Made by a program: the position numbers and the translations under genes. From Kutzneria sp036403095 (lineage in GTDB: Bacteria; Actinomycetota; Actinomycetes; Mycobacteriales; Pseudonocardiaceae): a DNA stretch of 64,000 nt. The stretch lies in contig DASWRQ010000035.1 of the NCBI GenBank assembly GCA_036403095.1, forward strand, positions 14,707 to 78,706, given 5' to 3'. Of the stretch, positions 32,008 to 41,054 are shown piece by piece; position 1 is the stretch's first letter; each line of letters starts with the position of its first letter. The notes beneath the pieces were generated by a model. That model had not been told where the DNA came from and made no database searches. It saw only the letters and a program-made list of their open reading frames with translations.

Positions 32008-33690
32008 GTGACTGACGACGGTCGTCTGGTCGCTGGCCGGTACCGGTTGACCAACCGGATCGGCAGCGGCGCGATGGGCGTGGTGTGGACCGCACGTGAC
32101 GAGCGGCTGCACCGCACGGTCGCGGTCAAGCAGTTGCTGCTCAACAGCAGCATGAGCGCGGCCGAGTCGCACGAGGCCAAGCAGCGGGCGATGCGCGAGG
32201 GCCGGATCGCCGCGCGACTGCAGCACCCGCACGCGATCGCGGTGTACGACGTGGCCGAGGAGGACGGCAATCCCTGGCTGATCATGGAGTACCTGCCGTC
32301 CAGGAGCCTGTCGGCCGTCCTGGCCGAGCGGGGCACCATGCCGCCCCAGGAGGCCGCCCGGGTGCTGGCCCAGGCCGCGATGGCGTTGGACGCCGCGCAC
32401 GCCGCCGGCATCGTGCACCGGGACATCAAGCCGGGCAACATCCTGATCGGCAACGACGGCACGGTGAAGATCACCGACTTCGGCATCTCCCGGGCCACCG
32501 GCGACGTGACCGTGACGGCCACCGGCATGCTCGCCGGCACTCCCGCCTACCTCGCGCCCGAGGTGGCCAAGGGCTACGACCCGGGCCCGCCGTCGGACGT
32601 CTTCTCGCTCGGCTCCACGGTGTACGCCGCGGTCGAGGGCGAGCCGCCGTTCGGTCTCAACGAGAACACGCTCGCCCTGCTGCACCTGGTCGCCGCCGGC
32701 GTGGTCAACCCGCCGCGGCAGGCCGGCCCGCTGCACGCGCTGCTGATGCGCCTGCTGGCCGCCGACCCCAAGGAGCGGCCGACCATGCGGCAGGCCCACG
32801 AGGGCCTGTCCGCGGTCGCCGCCGGCCGTCCCGTGCCCAACGGGCTGCTGGCCTCGCCGGGCGCGCCGACGTGGCGGGTCAACCCGCCGCCTGCGCCGGG
32901 CACCACCCGTCAGATCGCGCCGCAGGTCGGCGCGGCTCCGATGGGCGCGGCGCCGATGGGTCCCGGCCCGACCCGCCTGGACGCCCGCCCGTTCGATCGG
33001 CCGCAGCCCACCCGGGTCGCCGGCGGCCCGATGGGCACCATGGCCGGCTCCGGCCCGAACACCCGGCCGCCCGGGCTCAGACCGGGCGAGCAGTCCATGC
33101 CGCCGACGCCGCGCAAGACCAGCAAGCGCCCGATGCTGCTGGCCGCGCTGGCCGTGGTCGCGGCGGCCGTCGTCGGCATCCTGGTGGCCAACGCCCTCTC
33201 CGGCGGCGGCAACAGCCGGGCCGACACGAACGGCCAGAACCCGCCCGCGGTGCCCACGCAGACCACGGACACCCAGCCGACGGAGCTGTCCACCGTGCCG
33301 ACCTCGACGCGGAAGACCACCAGCACCACAACCACCACGACGACAACCACCACGACCACGTCGGACGGTCCGTCAGCCTCGGACATGGTGCACGCCGTCC
33401 AGGGTTACTACCAGCTGCTGCCGGACAACTCGGCCGAGGCGTTCCAGCACCTCACGCCGAACATGCAGCAGGCGTCCGGCGGCGCCGACGGGTTCCGGCA
33501 GTACTGGGCCGGCATCGACGAGGTCAAGGCGACCAAGGTGAACGCGGTCGGCAAGGACAAGGTCGGCGCAGTGATCACGTACAAGGACAAGGCCGGCAAC
33601 ACCACCAGGGAAGCCGACACCTTCACGTTGGTGACGCAGGACGGCCAGCTGCTCATCGACAGCCAGAGCAAGCAGGCCCTACCCGACTAA
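32008..33690 (+). CDS. PknB-type Ser/Thr protein kinase with extracytoplasmic NTF2-like sensor, 560 aa
   Basis: Residues about 10-265 form a complete Hanks kinase: Gly loop IGSGAMGVVW, Lys 41 in VAVKQLL, HRDIKPGN at 137, DFGIS at 157, GTPAYLAPE at 178. A Pro/Gly/Met-rich linker leads to a span at about 374-397 (RPMLLAALAVVAAAVVGILVANALS). Outside are a Thr run and a domain from about 457 to 560 (HAVQGYYQLLPDNSAEAFQHL, GFRQYWAGIDEVKATKV, GAVITYKDKAGNTTREADTF) that looks NTF2/SnoaL-like rather than PASTA. Such sensors may bind a small ligand or cell-wall component. GTG 32008 has a GAGGAGAG site. A 25-bp-stem terminator follows. Confidence 0.94.
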   Translation: MTDDGRLVAGRYRLTNRIGSGAMGVVWTARDERLHRTVAVKQLLLNSSMSAAESHEAKQRAMREGRIAARLQHPHAIAVYDVAEEDGNPWLIMEYLPSRSLSAVLAERGTMPPQEAARVLAQAAMALDAAHAAGIVHRDIKPGNILIGNDGTVKITDFGISRATGDVTVTATGMLAGTPAYLAPEVAKGYDPGPPSDVFSLGSTVYAAVEGEPPFGLNENTLALLHLVAAGVVNPPRQAGPLHALLMRLLAADPKERPTMRQAHEGLSAVAAGRPVPNGLLASPGAPTWRVNPPPAPGTTRQIAPQVGAAPMGAAPMGPGPTRLDARPFDRPQPTRVAGGPMGTMAGSGPNTRPPGLRPGEQSMPPTPRKTSKRPMLLAALAVVAAAVVGILVANALSGGGNSRADTNGQNPPAVPTQTTDTQPTELSTVPTSTRKTTSTTTTTTTTTTTTSDGPSASDMVHAVQGYYQLLPDNSAEAFQHLTPNMQQASGGADGFRQYWAGIDEVKATKVNAVGKDKVGAVITYKDKAGNTTREADTFTLVTQDGQLLIDSQSKQALPD

Positions 33691-33695
33691 CCCGA

Positions 33696-33750
33696 AGCCG
33701 TGAAGGGGGCTTTCCCGCACTCCGAGTGCGGGAAAGCCCCCTTCACGGCT
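33696..33750. terminator. Bidirectional terminator between kinase and LysR gene
   Basis: A perfect 25-bp stem (begins AGCCGTGAAGGGGGCTTT) with a 5-base loop, between two converging genes and overlapping the last codon of the LysR gene. The GAAGGGGGCTTT part also occurs in the glyA terminator. Confidence 0.85.
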
Positions 33751-34666
33751 CTTGTGGGGTGCGCTGGGCGGCGGCGGCGCGGAGGCAGCGGATGAGGCTG
33801 GCGGTGGCCGGCTGGTCGGCGGTGAACTCGGGCACGGCGGCGTAGATGCGCCGGACCGGCTGGGGCTTGCGGACCGGCCGGACCACGGAGCCCGGCACGA
33901 CGGTGCCCAACCCGAGGCGGGGCACCATGCTGACGCCGAGGCCGGCGGCGACGAAGCCCTGCGCGGTCTGATAATCGTTGCACTGCAAGGCGAAGCTCGG
34001 GCTGAAACCGGCGCAGGCGCAGGCGTCCAACAGGATCTGCCGGCAGGTCCAGCTCTCGGTGTAGTACTCGTTGTCCACCCACGGCTCGCCGGCCAGGTCG
34101 GCCAGGTCGAGAATGTCCTTGTCGGCCAACGGATGCCCCTCGGGCAGCACCGCGGTGTACGGGTCGTCGAGCAGGTGAACGAGCTGAATTCCGGTCAGCT
34201 GCGCCATTTTCTCGTCGGTGATCACCACAATGGACACATCGGCACGGCCGGCGGCGGCCTCGTGGATCGGATCGAGCGGCTCCACATTGGCCAGATCCAG
34301 CTGCACGTTCGGATGCTCCTTGCGGAACTCCGCGACCGCCTGCGGCACCAGGCCCGCGCCCGCGGTGTAGAAGTAGCGCACGCGCAGCCGGCCGGTGCGG
34401 CCCTCGCGGAGGTCGGCCAGCGCCCGCTCGGCGGCGGCCAGGTTCTCGGCGATGGTGCCGGCGTGGTCGGTGAGCAGCTTGCCGGCTGCGGTGGGCCGCA
34501 CGCCCCGGCCGACCTTCTCCAGCAGCTGCAGGCCGGCCTCGCGCTCCAGCACGGAGATCTGCTGGCTGATCGCGGACGGCGTGTAGCCGAGGTTGGTGGC
34601 GGCCGCGGTGATGGACCCGCTGGTCACCACGGCCCGCAGCACCTGCATCCTGCGCACGTCGAGCAT
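33743..34666 (-). CDS. LysR family transcriptional regulator
   Basis: 307 aa. N-terminal winged helix (MQVLRAVVTSGSITAAATNLGYTPSAISQQISVLEREAGLQLLEKVGRGVRPTAAG layout, residues 7-62) and a periplasmic-binding-like effector domain from about 92 (GRLRVRYFYTAGAGLVPQAVAEFRKEHP). A Cys pair in LDACACAGFSP near residue 219 is unusual. It is divergent from the DMT exporter gene at 34749 with 82 bases between, the usual layout for a LysR regulator and its target; the effector would then be the exported metabolite. Confidence 0.9.
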   Translation of the reverse strand: MLDVRRMQVLRAVVTSGSITAAATNLGYTPSAISQQISVLEREAGLQLLEKVGRGVRPTAAGKLLTDHAGTIAENLAAAERALADLREGRTGRLRVRYFYTAGAGLVPQAVAEFRKEHPNVQLDLANVEPLDPIHEAAAGRADVSIVVITDEKMAQLTGIQLVHLLDDPYTAVLPEGHPLADKDILDLADLAGEPWVDNEYYTESWTCRQILLDACACAGFSPSFALQCNDYQTAQGFVAAGLGVSMVPRLGLGTVVPGSVVRPVRKPQPVRRIYAAVPEFTADQPATASLIRCLRAAAAQRTPQEP

Positions 34667-34688
34667 GGCGTAACCATACAGCTCGGCT

Positions 34689-34720
34689 TAAACGTTCTGA
34701 AGTTTATTTCACTTGTTCTG
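34689..34720. promoter_or_regulatory. Candidate LysR operator in the divergent gap
   Basis: The 82-base gap is A/T-rich. TAAAC-N8-GTTTA (34689-34706) is an inverted repeat, and GTTCTGA occurs twice (34694 and 34714), 20 bases apart, i.e. about two helical turns. These fit a LysR T-N11-A type site and activation site. By-eye call only. Confidence 0.35.
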
Positions 34721-34748
34721 ATGCTTCGCCTGCCGCAAGCTTGTTCTC

Positions 34749-35666
34749 GTGACGACTCCGGGAAGCCTCTTCCGCCTGTTATCGCTCGCCCTGATCTGGG
34801 GCTCGAGCTTCCTGTGGATCAAGCTCGGCCTGGACGCGCTGTCACCGGGCCAGATGGTGTTCGCCCGCGTCGCACTCGGCGCGCTCGTGTTGGGCGCGAT
34901 CGCGCTGTTTCGCCGCACCGCGCTGCCGGCGGGCGGTCGGATGTGGGGTCATCTCGCGGTCTACGTGTTCTTCGCCAACGTGCTGCCGTTCACGCTGTTC
35001 GCCATCGGCGAGCAGACCGTCGACTCCGGACTCACCGGTGTCATCAACTCGACCACGCCGCTGTGGGCCGTGCCGTGCGCGCTGCTGTTCGGCGGTGTGC
35101 GTCGGCTCGGCCTCAACACGGTCATCGGCGTGGTGATCGGCTTCGCCGGCGTGCTGGTGATCTTCTCGCCCTGGCAGGCCACCGGCGTGAACCTGGGCGG
35201 CGCGCTCGTCTGCCTGATCGCCGCGGCCAGCTACGGCGTCGGCGTGGTCTACGCCGGCCGGTTCCTGGCCAACAAGGGCGTCGCTCCCGGCGGCCTGGCC
35301 GCCGCCCAGATGCTGACCGCCACCGTGATGGCCGCCCTGGTGCTGCCCTTCGACGGGCTCCAGCCGATCCACTGGGACGGGCCGGCGCTGCTCGCGGTGG
35401 CCGTGCTCGGCGTGTTCGGCACCGGCTTCGCGTTCCTGATCCAGCATGCCCAGATCGCCAAGGAGGGCCCGACCGCCGCCTCCATGGTCGCCTACCTGCT
35501 GCCGGTGGTGTCGGTGCTGCTCGGCGCGCTCTTCCTGCACGAGGCGCTGACGCTGAGCGAGGTCGTCGGCATGCTGATCGTGCTGGTCGGCGTCGGCCTG
35601 ACCAGGCGCGGGGTCAAAGTTGTCACGCCGGCACCGGTCAAGGACCTCGAGCCCGAGACCGTTTGA
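34749..35666 (+). CDS. EamA/DMT-family metabolite exporter
   Basis: 305-aa membrane protein with ten predicted spans arranged as two EamA repeats (first begins LLSLALIWGSSFLWIKLGLDALSPGQMVFARV, second LVCLIAAASYGVGVVYAGRF). Family members export amino acids and other small metabolites or drugs. GTG 34749. Divergent LysR regulator probably controls it. The C-terminus is short and charged. Confidence 0.9.
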   Translation: MTTPGSLFRLLSLALIWGSSFLWIKLGLDALSPGQMVFARVALGALVLGAIALFRRTALPAGGRMWGHLAVYVFFANVLPFTLFAIGEQTVDSGLTGVINSTTPLWAVPCALLFGGVRRLGLNTVIGVVIGFAGVLVIFSPWQATGVNLGGALVCLIAAASYGVGVVYAGRFLANKGVAPGGLAAAQMLTATVMAALVLPFDGLQPIHWDGPALLAVAVLGVFGTGFAFLIQHAQIAKEGPTAASMVAYLLPVVSVLLGALFLHEALTLSEVVGMLIVLVGVGLTRRGVKVVTPAPVKDLEPETV

Positions 35667-35723
35667 ACCTGAAGCTCCCCGGATCCGTTGGCTGGTGTGA
35701 GGACGGATTCGGGGAGCGTGGGC

Positions 35724-35939
35724 ATGTTGTGGGCAGTGGTCATCGGGTCATCGGTCGTCGCGGGCCTAGCCGTGTTCTGGCATCCCCGCAAAGGCGTGCA
35801 CAGCGGCGGCGGGCCGGAGGGCACGCACACCGTGGCGCACGTGATCGACACGCTTGACCTGGAGCTGGAGAACTACGGCCGTCACACCAGGCGGCGGTCG
35901 GTCGCCCAGCGGGACAGCTCGTACCTGTTGGACAGCTGA
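35724..35939 (+). CDS. Possible small single-pass membrane protein, 71 aa
   Basis: MLWAVVIGSSVVAGLAVFWHP is a credible N-terminal anchor, followed by a polar tail with THTVAHVIDTLDLELENYGRHTRRRS. GGGGAG lies 8 bases before ATG 35724. The 3' end overlaps the minus-strand response regulator by 58 bases, so the last codons are constrained by that gene and the frame could be spurious. No family recognised. Confidence 0.45.
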   Translation: MLWAVVIGSSVVAGLAVFWHPRKGVHSGGGPEGTHTVAHVIDTLDLELENYGRHTRRRSVAQRDSSYLLDS

Positions 35940-36556
35940 GTCTTGCGCAGCACGCTGGAGACGTGGGTCTCCACGGTCTTCACGGAGATGAACAGCTCCG
36001 AGGCTATCTCCTTGTACGCGTAGCCGCGGGCCAGCAGGCGCAGCACCTCGCGCTCGCGCGGCGTGAGCAGGTCCAGCTCGGGGTCGGCGATGGGCGCGGC
36101 CCCGGGCCGCTCGGAGAAGGCGTCCAGCACGAAGCCGGCCAGCCGCGGCGAGAACACGGCGTCGCCCTCGGCCACCCGCCGCACCGACCGGGCCAGCTCC
36201 TGGCTGGAGATGGTCTTGGTGACATAGCCGCGAGCCCCGCCGCGGATGACGGCGATGACGTCCTCAGCGGCGTCGGACACCGACAGCGCCAGGAACACCA
36301 CGGCCGGGTTGGCCGGCCGGACCCGGCGCAGCACCTCGGCCCCGCCACCGTCGGGCATGTGCACGTCGAGCAGCACGACGTCGGGGCGGTGGTGCTCGAT
36401 GCCGGCGACGGCCTCGCCCACCGACCCGGCCTCGCCGACCACCTTCACGTCCTCTCCGTGGGCGGCCAACTCGGCCCGCACCCCGGCCCGGAACAGCGCG
36501 TGGTCGTCGACGAGGAACACGCGCACCGGCTTGCGGTCCTGCTCCGGCGTGGTCAT
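35882..36556 (-). CDS. NarL/LuxR-family response regulator
   Basis: 224 aa. Canonical receiver: VFLVDDHALFRAGV acidic pair, phosphoacceptor Asp in VVLLDVHMPDGGG, Thr/Ser switch ALSVSD, and Lys in GYVTKTIS. LuxR HTH at about 160-220 (LTPREREVLRLLARGYAYKEIASELFISVKTVETHVSSVLRK). Its start overlaps the stop of the PspC histidine kinase (ATGA), making a two-component pair resembling LiaRS-type envelope-stress systems. Confidence 0.95.
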   Translation of the reverse strand: MTTPEQDRKPVRVFLVDDHALFRAGVRAELAAHGEDVKVVGEAGSVGEAVAGIEHHRPDVVLLDVHMPDGGGAEVLRRVRPANPAVVFLALSVSDAAEDVIAVIRGGARGYVTKTISSQELARSVRRVAEGDAVFSPRLAGFVLDAFSERPGAAPIADPELDLLTPREREVLRLLARGYAYKEIASELFISVKTVETHVSSVLRKTQLSNRYELSRWATDRRLV

Positions 36557-37857
36557 GCCTTGGCCTCCTTCTTGCGGGGCATCTCCAGCTGCACCTCGGT
36601 GCCTTCCCCCGGTGACGTGCGCAGCCGGAGCTTGCCGCCGTGCCGGTCCATTCTGCCCCGGATCGAGTCGGCCAGGCCGTGCCGGTCGTCGGGCACCTGC
36701 TCGGGGTCGAAACCCTTGCCGCGATCCCGCACGAACACCGTGACGGTGTCCGGCTCGATCTCGGCGTACACGCTGACCTCGCCGACGCCGGAGTGCTTGG
36801 CCGAGTTGACGATCGCCTCCCTGGTCGCCTGCACCAGCGCGGTCAGCCGGACGTCCATCGGGCAGTCGCCGACGACGACCCGCTCCACGGTCACGTCGAA
36901 AGTGTCCTCGATCTCGCCGCAGGCCACCGCGATGGCCTCGTGCAGCGTGCCGTAGCTGACCGGCGCCTCGGCGGCCTCGTTGGCCTCCGCCGCGGCGGCG
37001 CGGCCCCGGCCGTAGCCGGTCGGCCCGTACAGCCAGGTCCGCAGCTGCCGTTCCTGGCTGCGGGCCAGCTTGATCACCTCACGCGGGCTCTCGGCCTGCT
37101 TCTGGATCAACGTCAGCGTTTGCAGCACGGAGTCGTGCAGGTGCGCGGCGATCTCCTCGCGCTCCTGGTCACGAATGCGGCCGCGGCGCTCCTCGTCCAG
37201 GTCGCGGACCAGGCGCAGCCACCACGGCACGGTGATCACACCGACCCCGACCAGCGTGGCCAGGATGGCGATCACCACCGCCGGCACCAACGTCGGCGAG
37301 ACCTGCTGATACAGGAACAGTCCGATGCCCCCGCACACCAGCAGCACGCCGACGAGCAGCCGCACCCGGGCCTGGGCGGTGCCACCGCCGAGGAAGCCGG
37401 TCACGCCGGTGCGGGCCCCGTCCCGCCACTTGCGCCGCTGCGCCTCGTCGGCCTCCCGCCAGACCAGCGCGGCGCCACCGATGCCGACCGTGACCGGCAC
37501 GATGAACCAGCTGGCCAGCGAGCCGCTGAGCAGCGAGATCACGATGAACAGGCCGATGCCCAGGGCCAGCAGCGCGATGCCCTGCTGGCGCTCCTTGGCG
37601 TCCATCTCGGACGTCTTCTCGTCCGGCGGCGCCTGTGCGGCGAACATCCAGAGCAGCACGTAGGCCAGCGGGCCGATGAAGCCGATCGCGGTCAGCAGCG
37701 TGAACCCGGCGCGCACCCACAGCACCGGCACGTTCAGGTGCTCGGCCAGACCGCCCGCGACGCCGCCGGCGATCTTGTGCGACCCGCTGCGATGCAGCCG
37801 GCGGCCGGCGTACACCTCCGGTGTCGCCTTCTCTTCCTCGACCAGCTGCGAACTCAC
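36553..37857 (-). CDS. PspC-domain histidine kinase (LiaS/NarX-like HisKA_3)
   Basis: 434 aa from GTG 37857. N-terminal PspC domain (RLHRSGSHKIAGGVAGGLAEHLNVPVLWVRAGFTLLT), several further membrane spans (about 60-200), HisKA_3 dimerisation motif REEIAAHLHDSVLQTLTLIQKQA with the phospho-His, and HATPase with TREAIVNSAKHSG (N box), DRGKGFD (G1) and GLADSIRGRMDRHGG (G2). It pairs with the response regulator at 35882. The PspC part, shared with the divergent protein at 37958, suggests it senses membrane stress. A slightly longer N-terminus from 37893 is possible. Confidence 0.93.
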   Translation of the reverse strand: MSSQLVEEEKATPEVYAGRRLHRSGSHKIAGGVAGGLAEHLNVPVLWVRAGFTLLTAIGFIGPLAYVLLWMFAAQAPPDEKTSEMDAKERQQGIALLALGIGLFIVISLLSGSLASWFIVPVTVGIGGAALVWREADEAQRRKWRDGARTGVTGFLGGGTAQARVRLLVGVLLVCGGIGLFLYQQVSPTLVPAVVIAILATLVGVGVITVPWWLRLVRDLDEERRGRIRDQEREEIAAHLHDSVLQTLTLIQKQAESPREVIKLARSQERQLRTWLYGPTGYGRGRAAAAEANEAAEAPVSYGTLHEAIAVACGEIEDTFDVTVERVVVGDCPMDVRLTALVQATREAIVNSAKHSGVGEVSVYAEIEPDTVTVFVRDRGKGFDPEQVPDDRHGLADSIRGRMDRHGGKLRLRTSPGEGTEVQLEMPRKKEAKA

Positions 37858-37957
37858 CCCAAGATGGTCACACGCCCAGGTACCGGTAGCCATCAGGGAC
37901 GAGCCCCGGGGTTTGATTCAGGGGGCTCCCGGATGCCGCGTGCGGTCGTCAGGCCGC

Positions 37958-39202
37958 ATGCTCGTCACCGTGAACACGACCAAGCACTCCGGGATCAACA
38001 TCGAGACCGTGGTCGCGGACTTCTGGGCCACCCGCCCGAGGCGTCCGCGGCAGGGTCGGATGGTGGCCGGTGTCGCGGCCGGCATCGGGCGGCGTTACGG
38101 CATCGACCCGGTGATCGTGCGGGTGGCACTGGTCGTCACCACCGTGTACGGCGGCGCAGGCGTGCTGTTCTACCTGCTCGGCTGGCTGGCGTTCGCCGAG
38201 GACAACGACGAGGTGTCGGCGATCGAGTCGGTGCTCGGCCGCGGCCGCAGCTCCGTCTCCAACGCCTTCGCCATCCTGCTGGGCGTGCTGTGCTTTCCGG
38301 CCGTCGCCTGGCTGTGGAACGGGCAGTTCGGCTTCTTCAGCGGCGTGCTCGCCGCCGCCGCGCTGCTGGGCGGGCTGTTCCTGTTGCACCGCAACCGGGC
38401 CGACATGGGCGTGCCCGGTGCGCCGACCATGACCTCAGGGGGATCGATGACCGCGCCGAGCTACCCGCCTGGTGCCACCGCCACCGCCGAGTGGGATCCG
38501 CTGGGCGCGTCCCCCCTGCTGTGGGACCTGCACGACCCGAACGCGCCGGTGACGACCCAGATCGCCACCACCGACGACACGACCGTCGTGGTGCGGCCGC
38601 GCCGGCGGCGCTCGGCGGTGGGCGGCGTGACCATGGGCCTGGCCGTGCTGACCGCCGCGGCGCTGCTCATCTTCAAGGCCGCGCTGGGCGCGAGCTGGCT
38701 GAGCCTGCCGCACATTCTGGGCATCGTGGTCGGCGTGCTGGCCGGCGGCCTGGTGGTCGGCGCGTTCCTGCGCGGCGGCCGCGGCCTGATCGTGCCGACG
38801 GTGCTGGTCGGCGTGGCCGCGGTGGCGCTGACCAACGCGCCCAACGGCGGCACCGCCGGCTTCGGCGAGCTGCGGGCCAACCCCACCGAGACGCTGGCCG
38901 CCAGCTACAACCGGTCGTTCGGCGACGTGCGGCTGGACCTCACGGACTTCAAGTTCGACAAGGGGAAGCCGGCGCGGACCTCGGTCAGCGTGGACGCCGG
39001 CGAGGCACGGGTGATCGTGCCGGCCAACGTGAACGTGGACGTCACCTGCACCGCCGACGTGGGCGACGTGCGCTGCCTGAACGCCAGCCAGAACTGGCGC
39101 GACATCAGCATGCACCAGGTGGACAACGTGCCCAACGCCGTCGGCACGCTCCAGCTGGACGTGCACGCCGGCGCCGGCGATGTGGAGGTCGTCCGTGGCT
39201 GA
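37958..39202 (+). CDS. PspC-domain multi-span membrane protein with C-terminal toast-rack-like domain, 414 aa
   Basis: PspC domain (RPRQGRMVAGVAAGIGRRYGIDPVIVRVALVVTTVYGGAGVLFYLLGWLAF), then further spans at about 105-145 and 225-310, and an extracytoplasmic beta-rich C-terminus (FGDVRLDLTDFKFD, TSVSVDAGEARVIVPANVNVDVTCTADVGDVRCL) typical of LiaF/DUF4097-like toast-rack domains. It diverges from the PspC kinase gene with 100 bases between. By analogy with LiaF it may hold the kinase inactive until the envelope is damaged. Start ATG 37958; GTG 37970 is the alternative. Confidence 0.87.
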   Translation: MLVTVNTTKHSGINIETVVADFWATRPRRPRQGRMVAGVAAGIGRRYGIDPVIVRVALVVTTVYGGAGVLFYLLGWLAFAEDNDEVSAIESVLGRGRSSVSNAFAILLGVLCFPAVAWLWNGQFGFFSGVLAAAALLGGLFLLHRNRADMGVPGAPTMTSGGSMTAPSYPPGATATAEWDPLGASPLLWDLHDPNAPVTTQIATTDDTTVVVRPRRRRSAVGGVTMGLAVLTAAALLIFKAALGASWLSLPHILGIVVGVLAGGLVVGAFLRGGRGLIVPTVLVGVAAVALTNAPNGGTAGFGELRANPTETLAASYNRSFGDVRLDLTDFKFDKGKPARTSVSVDAGEARVIVPANVNVDVTCTADVGDVRCLNASQNWRDISMHQVDNVPNAVGTLQLDVHAGAGDVEVVRG

Positions 39203-39398
39203 CGTACAGCGCCGGGGCGGTCCCCGGCTGGTGACCCTGCTGTTCGGCATCGGCGGCCTGTTCGCGATGGCCTACGCGCTGTCCGACGGCTCGATGGCCG
39301 ACCTGCCGTTCGGGGTGACCGGACTGGTCGCCGCCGGGGCCATCCTGATCGGACTGCTGATTCTCATGTGGACGGTCAGACCATCCGCCCGGAAGTAA
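39195..39398 (+). CDS. Small two-span membrane protein, 67 aa
   Basis: GTG 39195 overlaps the preceding gene by 8 bases. Two hydrophobic stretches (LVTLLFGIGGLFAMAYALSD and GVTGLVAAGAILIGLLILMWTV) with a basic C-terminus. Cotranscribed with the PspC protein and probably an accessory of it. No named family recognised. Confidence 0.75.
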   Translation: MADVQRRGGPRLVTLLFGIGGLFAMAYALSDGSMADLPFGVTGLVAAGAILIGLLILMWTVRPSARK

Positions 39399-39413
39399 CC
39401 GGAGGGAACAAGG

Positions 39414-39447
39414 AACGGCCCCCGCCTTTGCCGAGGCGGGGGCCGTT
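39414..39447. terminator. Bidirectional terminator between PspC operon and guaA
   Basis: Perfect 14-bp stem (AACGGCCCCCGCCT and its complement) with a 6-base loop between converging genes. Confidence 0.85.
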
Positions 39448-39459
39448 GCCGGCGTCAGG

Positions 39460-41001
39460 TCATTCCCACTCGATGGTGCCCGGCGGCTTGCTCGTCACGT
39501 CGAGCACGACCCGGTTCACGTCGGCCACCTCGTTGGTGATCCGGGTGGAGATCCGCTCCAGCACGTCGTAGGGCAGCCGGGTCCAGTCCGCGGTCATGGC
39601 GTCCTCGCTGGACACCGGGCGCAGCACCACCGGGTGGCCGTAGGTGCGGCCGTCGCCCTGCACGCCCACGCTGCGCACGTCGGCCAGCAGCACCACCGGG
39701 CACTGCCAGATGTCGCGGTCAAGGCCGGCCGAGGTGAGCTCCTCGCGGGCGATCGCGTCGGCCGCGCGCAGGATCGCCAGCCGCTCGGCCGTCACCTCGC
39801 CGATGATGCGGATGCCAAGACCCGGTCCGGGGAACGGCTGCCGGTGCACGATCGTCTCCGGCAGGCCCAGCTCGAGGCCGACCCGGCGGACCTCGTCCTT
39901 GAACAGCGCCCGCAGCGGCTCCACCAGCTTGAACTGGAGGTCCTCCGGCAGGCCGCCCACGTTGTGGTGGCTCTTGATGTTGGCCGTGCCGGCGCCGCCG
40001 CCCGACTCCACCACGTCCGGGTAGAGCGTGCCCTGCACCAGGAAGTCGTACTGCTCCTTGTCCTGCAGGTCCTGCGCGGCCTGCTCGAAGACGCGGATGA
40101 ACTCGCGGCCGATGATCTTGCGCTTCTGCTCCGGGTCGCTGACGCCGGCCAGCGCGCCCAGGAACCGCTCACGCGCGTCCACGGTGACCAGGTTGACCCC
40201 GGTGGCCGCGACGAAGTCCCGCTCCACCTGCGTGCGCTCGCCGGCCCGCAGCAGGCCGTGGTCGACGAACACACACGTCAGGCGGTCCCCGATGGCCCGC
40301 TGCACCAGCGCCGCCGCCACCGCCGAGTCCACGCCGCCGGACAGGCCGCAGATGGCCCGGCCGTCGCCGACCTGCTCACGGATCCGCGTGACCTGCTCGT
40401 CCACGATGGACGCGGTCGTCCACTGCGGACGGATGCCGGCGATGTCGTGCAGGAACCGCCGCAGCACCTCCTGGCCGTGCGGGGAATGCCCGACCTCCGG
40501 GTGGTACTGCACGCCCGCGAAGCGCTTGGCCACGCTCTCGAAGCCGGCCACCGGCGCGCCCTCGCTGCTGGCCGTCACCGTGAAGCCCTCCGGGGCCTTG
40601 GTGACGCTGTCGCCGTGGCTCATCCACACCGGGTGGCGGGCCGGCAGGTCCTCGTGCAGCACGCCGCCGTCGGCGGCCAGCTCGGTGCGGCCGTACTCAC
40701 GGGCCCCCGTGTGCGCGACCACGCCGCCGAGGGCCTGGGCCATCGCCTGGAAGCCGTAGCAGATGCCGAAGACCGGGACGCCCTGCTCGAACAGGGCCGG
40801 GTCCACCTGCGGCGCGTTGTCGGCGTAGACGCTGGACGGGCCGCCCGACAGCACGATGGCCACCGGGTCCTTGGCCACGAGTTCGGCGACGGTCGCGGTG
40901 TGCGGAACGACCTCGGAGTACACCTGGGCCTCGCGCACCCGGCGCGCGATCAGCTGGGCGTACTGCGCGCCGAAGTCGACGACGAGCACGGGTCGGCTCA
41001 C
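39460..41001 (-). CDS. guaA: GMP synthase (glutamine-hydrolysing)
   Basis: 513 aa. N-terminal class I glutamine amidotransferase: nucleophile Cys in VFGICYGFQAMAQ, and His/Glu in GVQYHPEVGHSP. ATP-pyrophosphatase with P-loop CGLSGGVDSAVAAALV, then the C-terminal dimerisation domain (RQPFPGPGLGIRI, end VTSKPPGTIEWE). Converts XMP to GMP after IMP dehydrogenase (guaB, 49302). GTG 41001 has an AGGAGG site. Confidence 0.97.
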   Translation of the reverse strand: MSRPVLVVDFGAQYAQLIARRVREAQVYSEVVPHTATVAELVAKDPVAIVLSGGPSSVYADNAPQVDPALFEQGVPVFGICYGFQAMAQALGGVVAHTGAREYGRTELAADGGVLHEDLPARHPVWMSHGDSVTKAPEGFTVTASSEGAPVAGFESVAKRFAGVQYHPEVGHSPHGQEVLRRFLHDIAGIRPQWTTASIVDEQVTRIREQVGDGRAICGLSGGVDSAVAAALVQRAIGDRLTCVFVDHGLLRAGERTQVERDFVAATGVNLVTVDARERFLGALAGVSDPEQKRKIIGREFIRVFEQAAQDLQDKEQYDFLVQGTLYPDVVESGGGAGTANIKSHHNVGGLPEDLQFKLVEPLRALFKDEVRRVGLELGLPETIVHRQPFPGPGLGIRIIGEVTAERLAILRAADAIAREELTSAGLDRDIWQCPVVLLADVRSVGVQGDGRTYGHPVVLRPVSSEDAMTADWTRLPYDVLERISTRITNEVADVNRVVLDVTSKPPGTIEWE

Positions 41002-41054
41002 GATCAGCGGACCTCCTGGTAGCGGGGATATTCGCTATCTTCCCAGTTCCGGCC

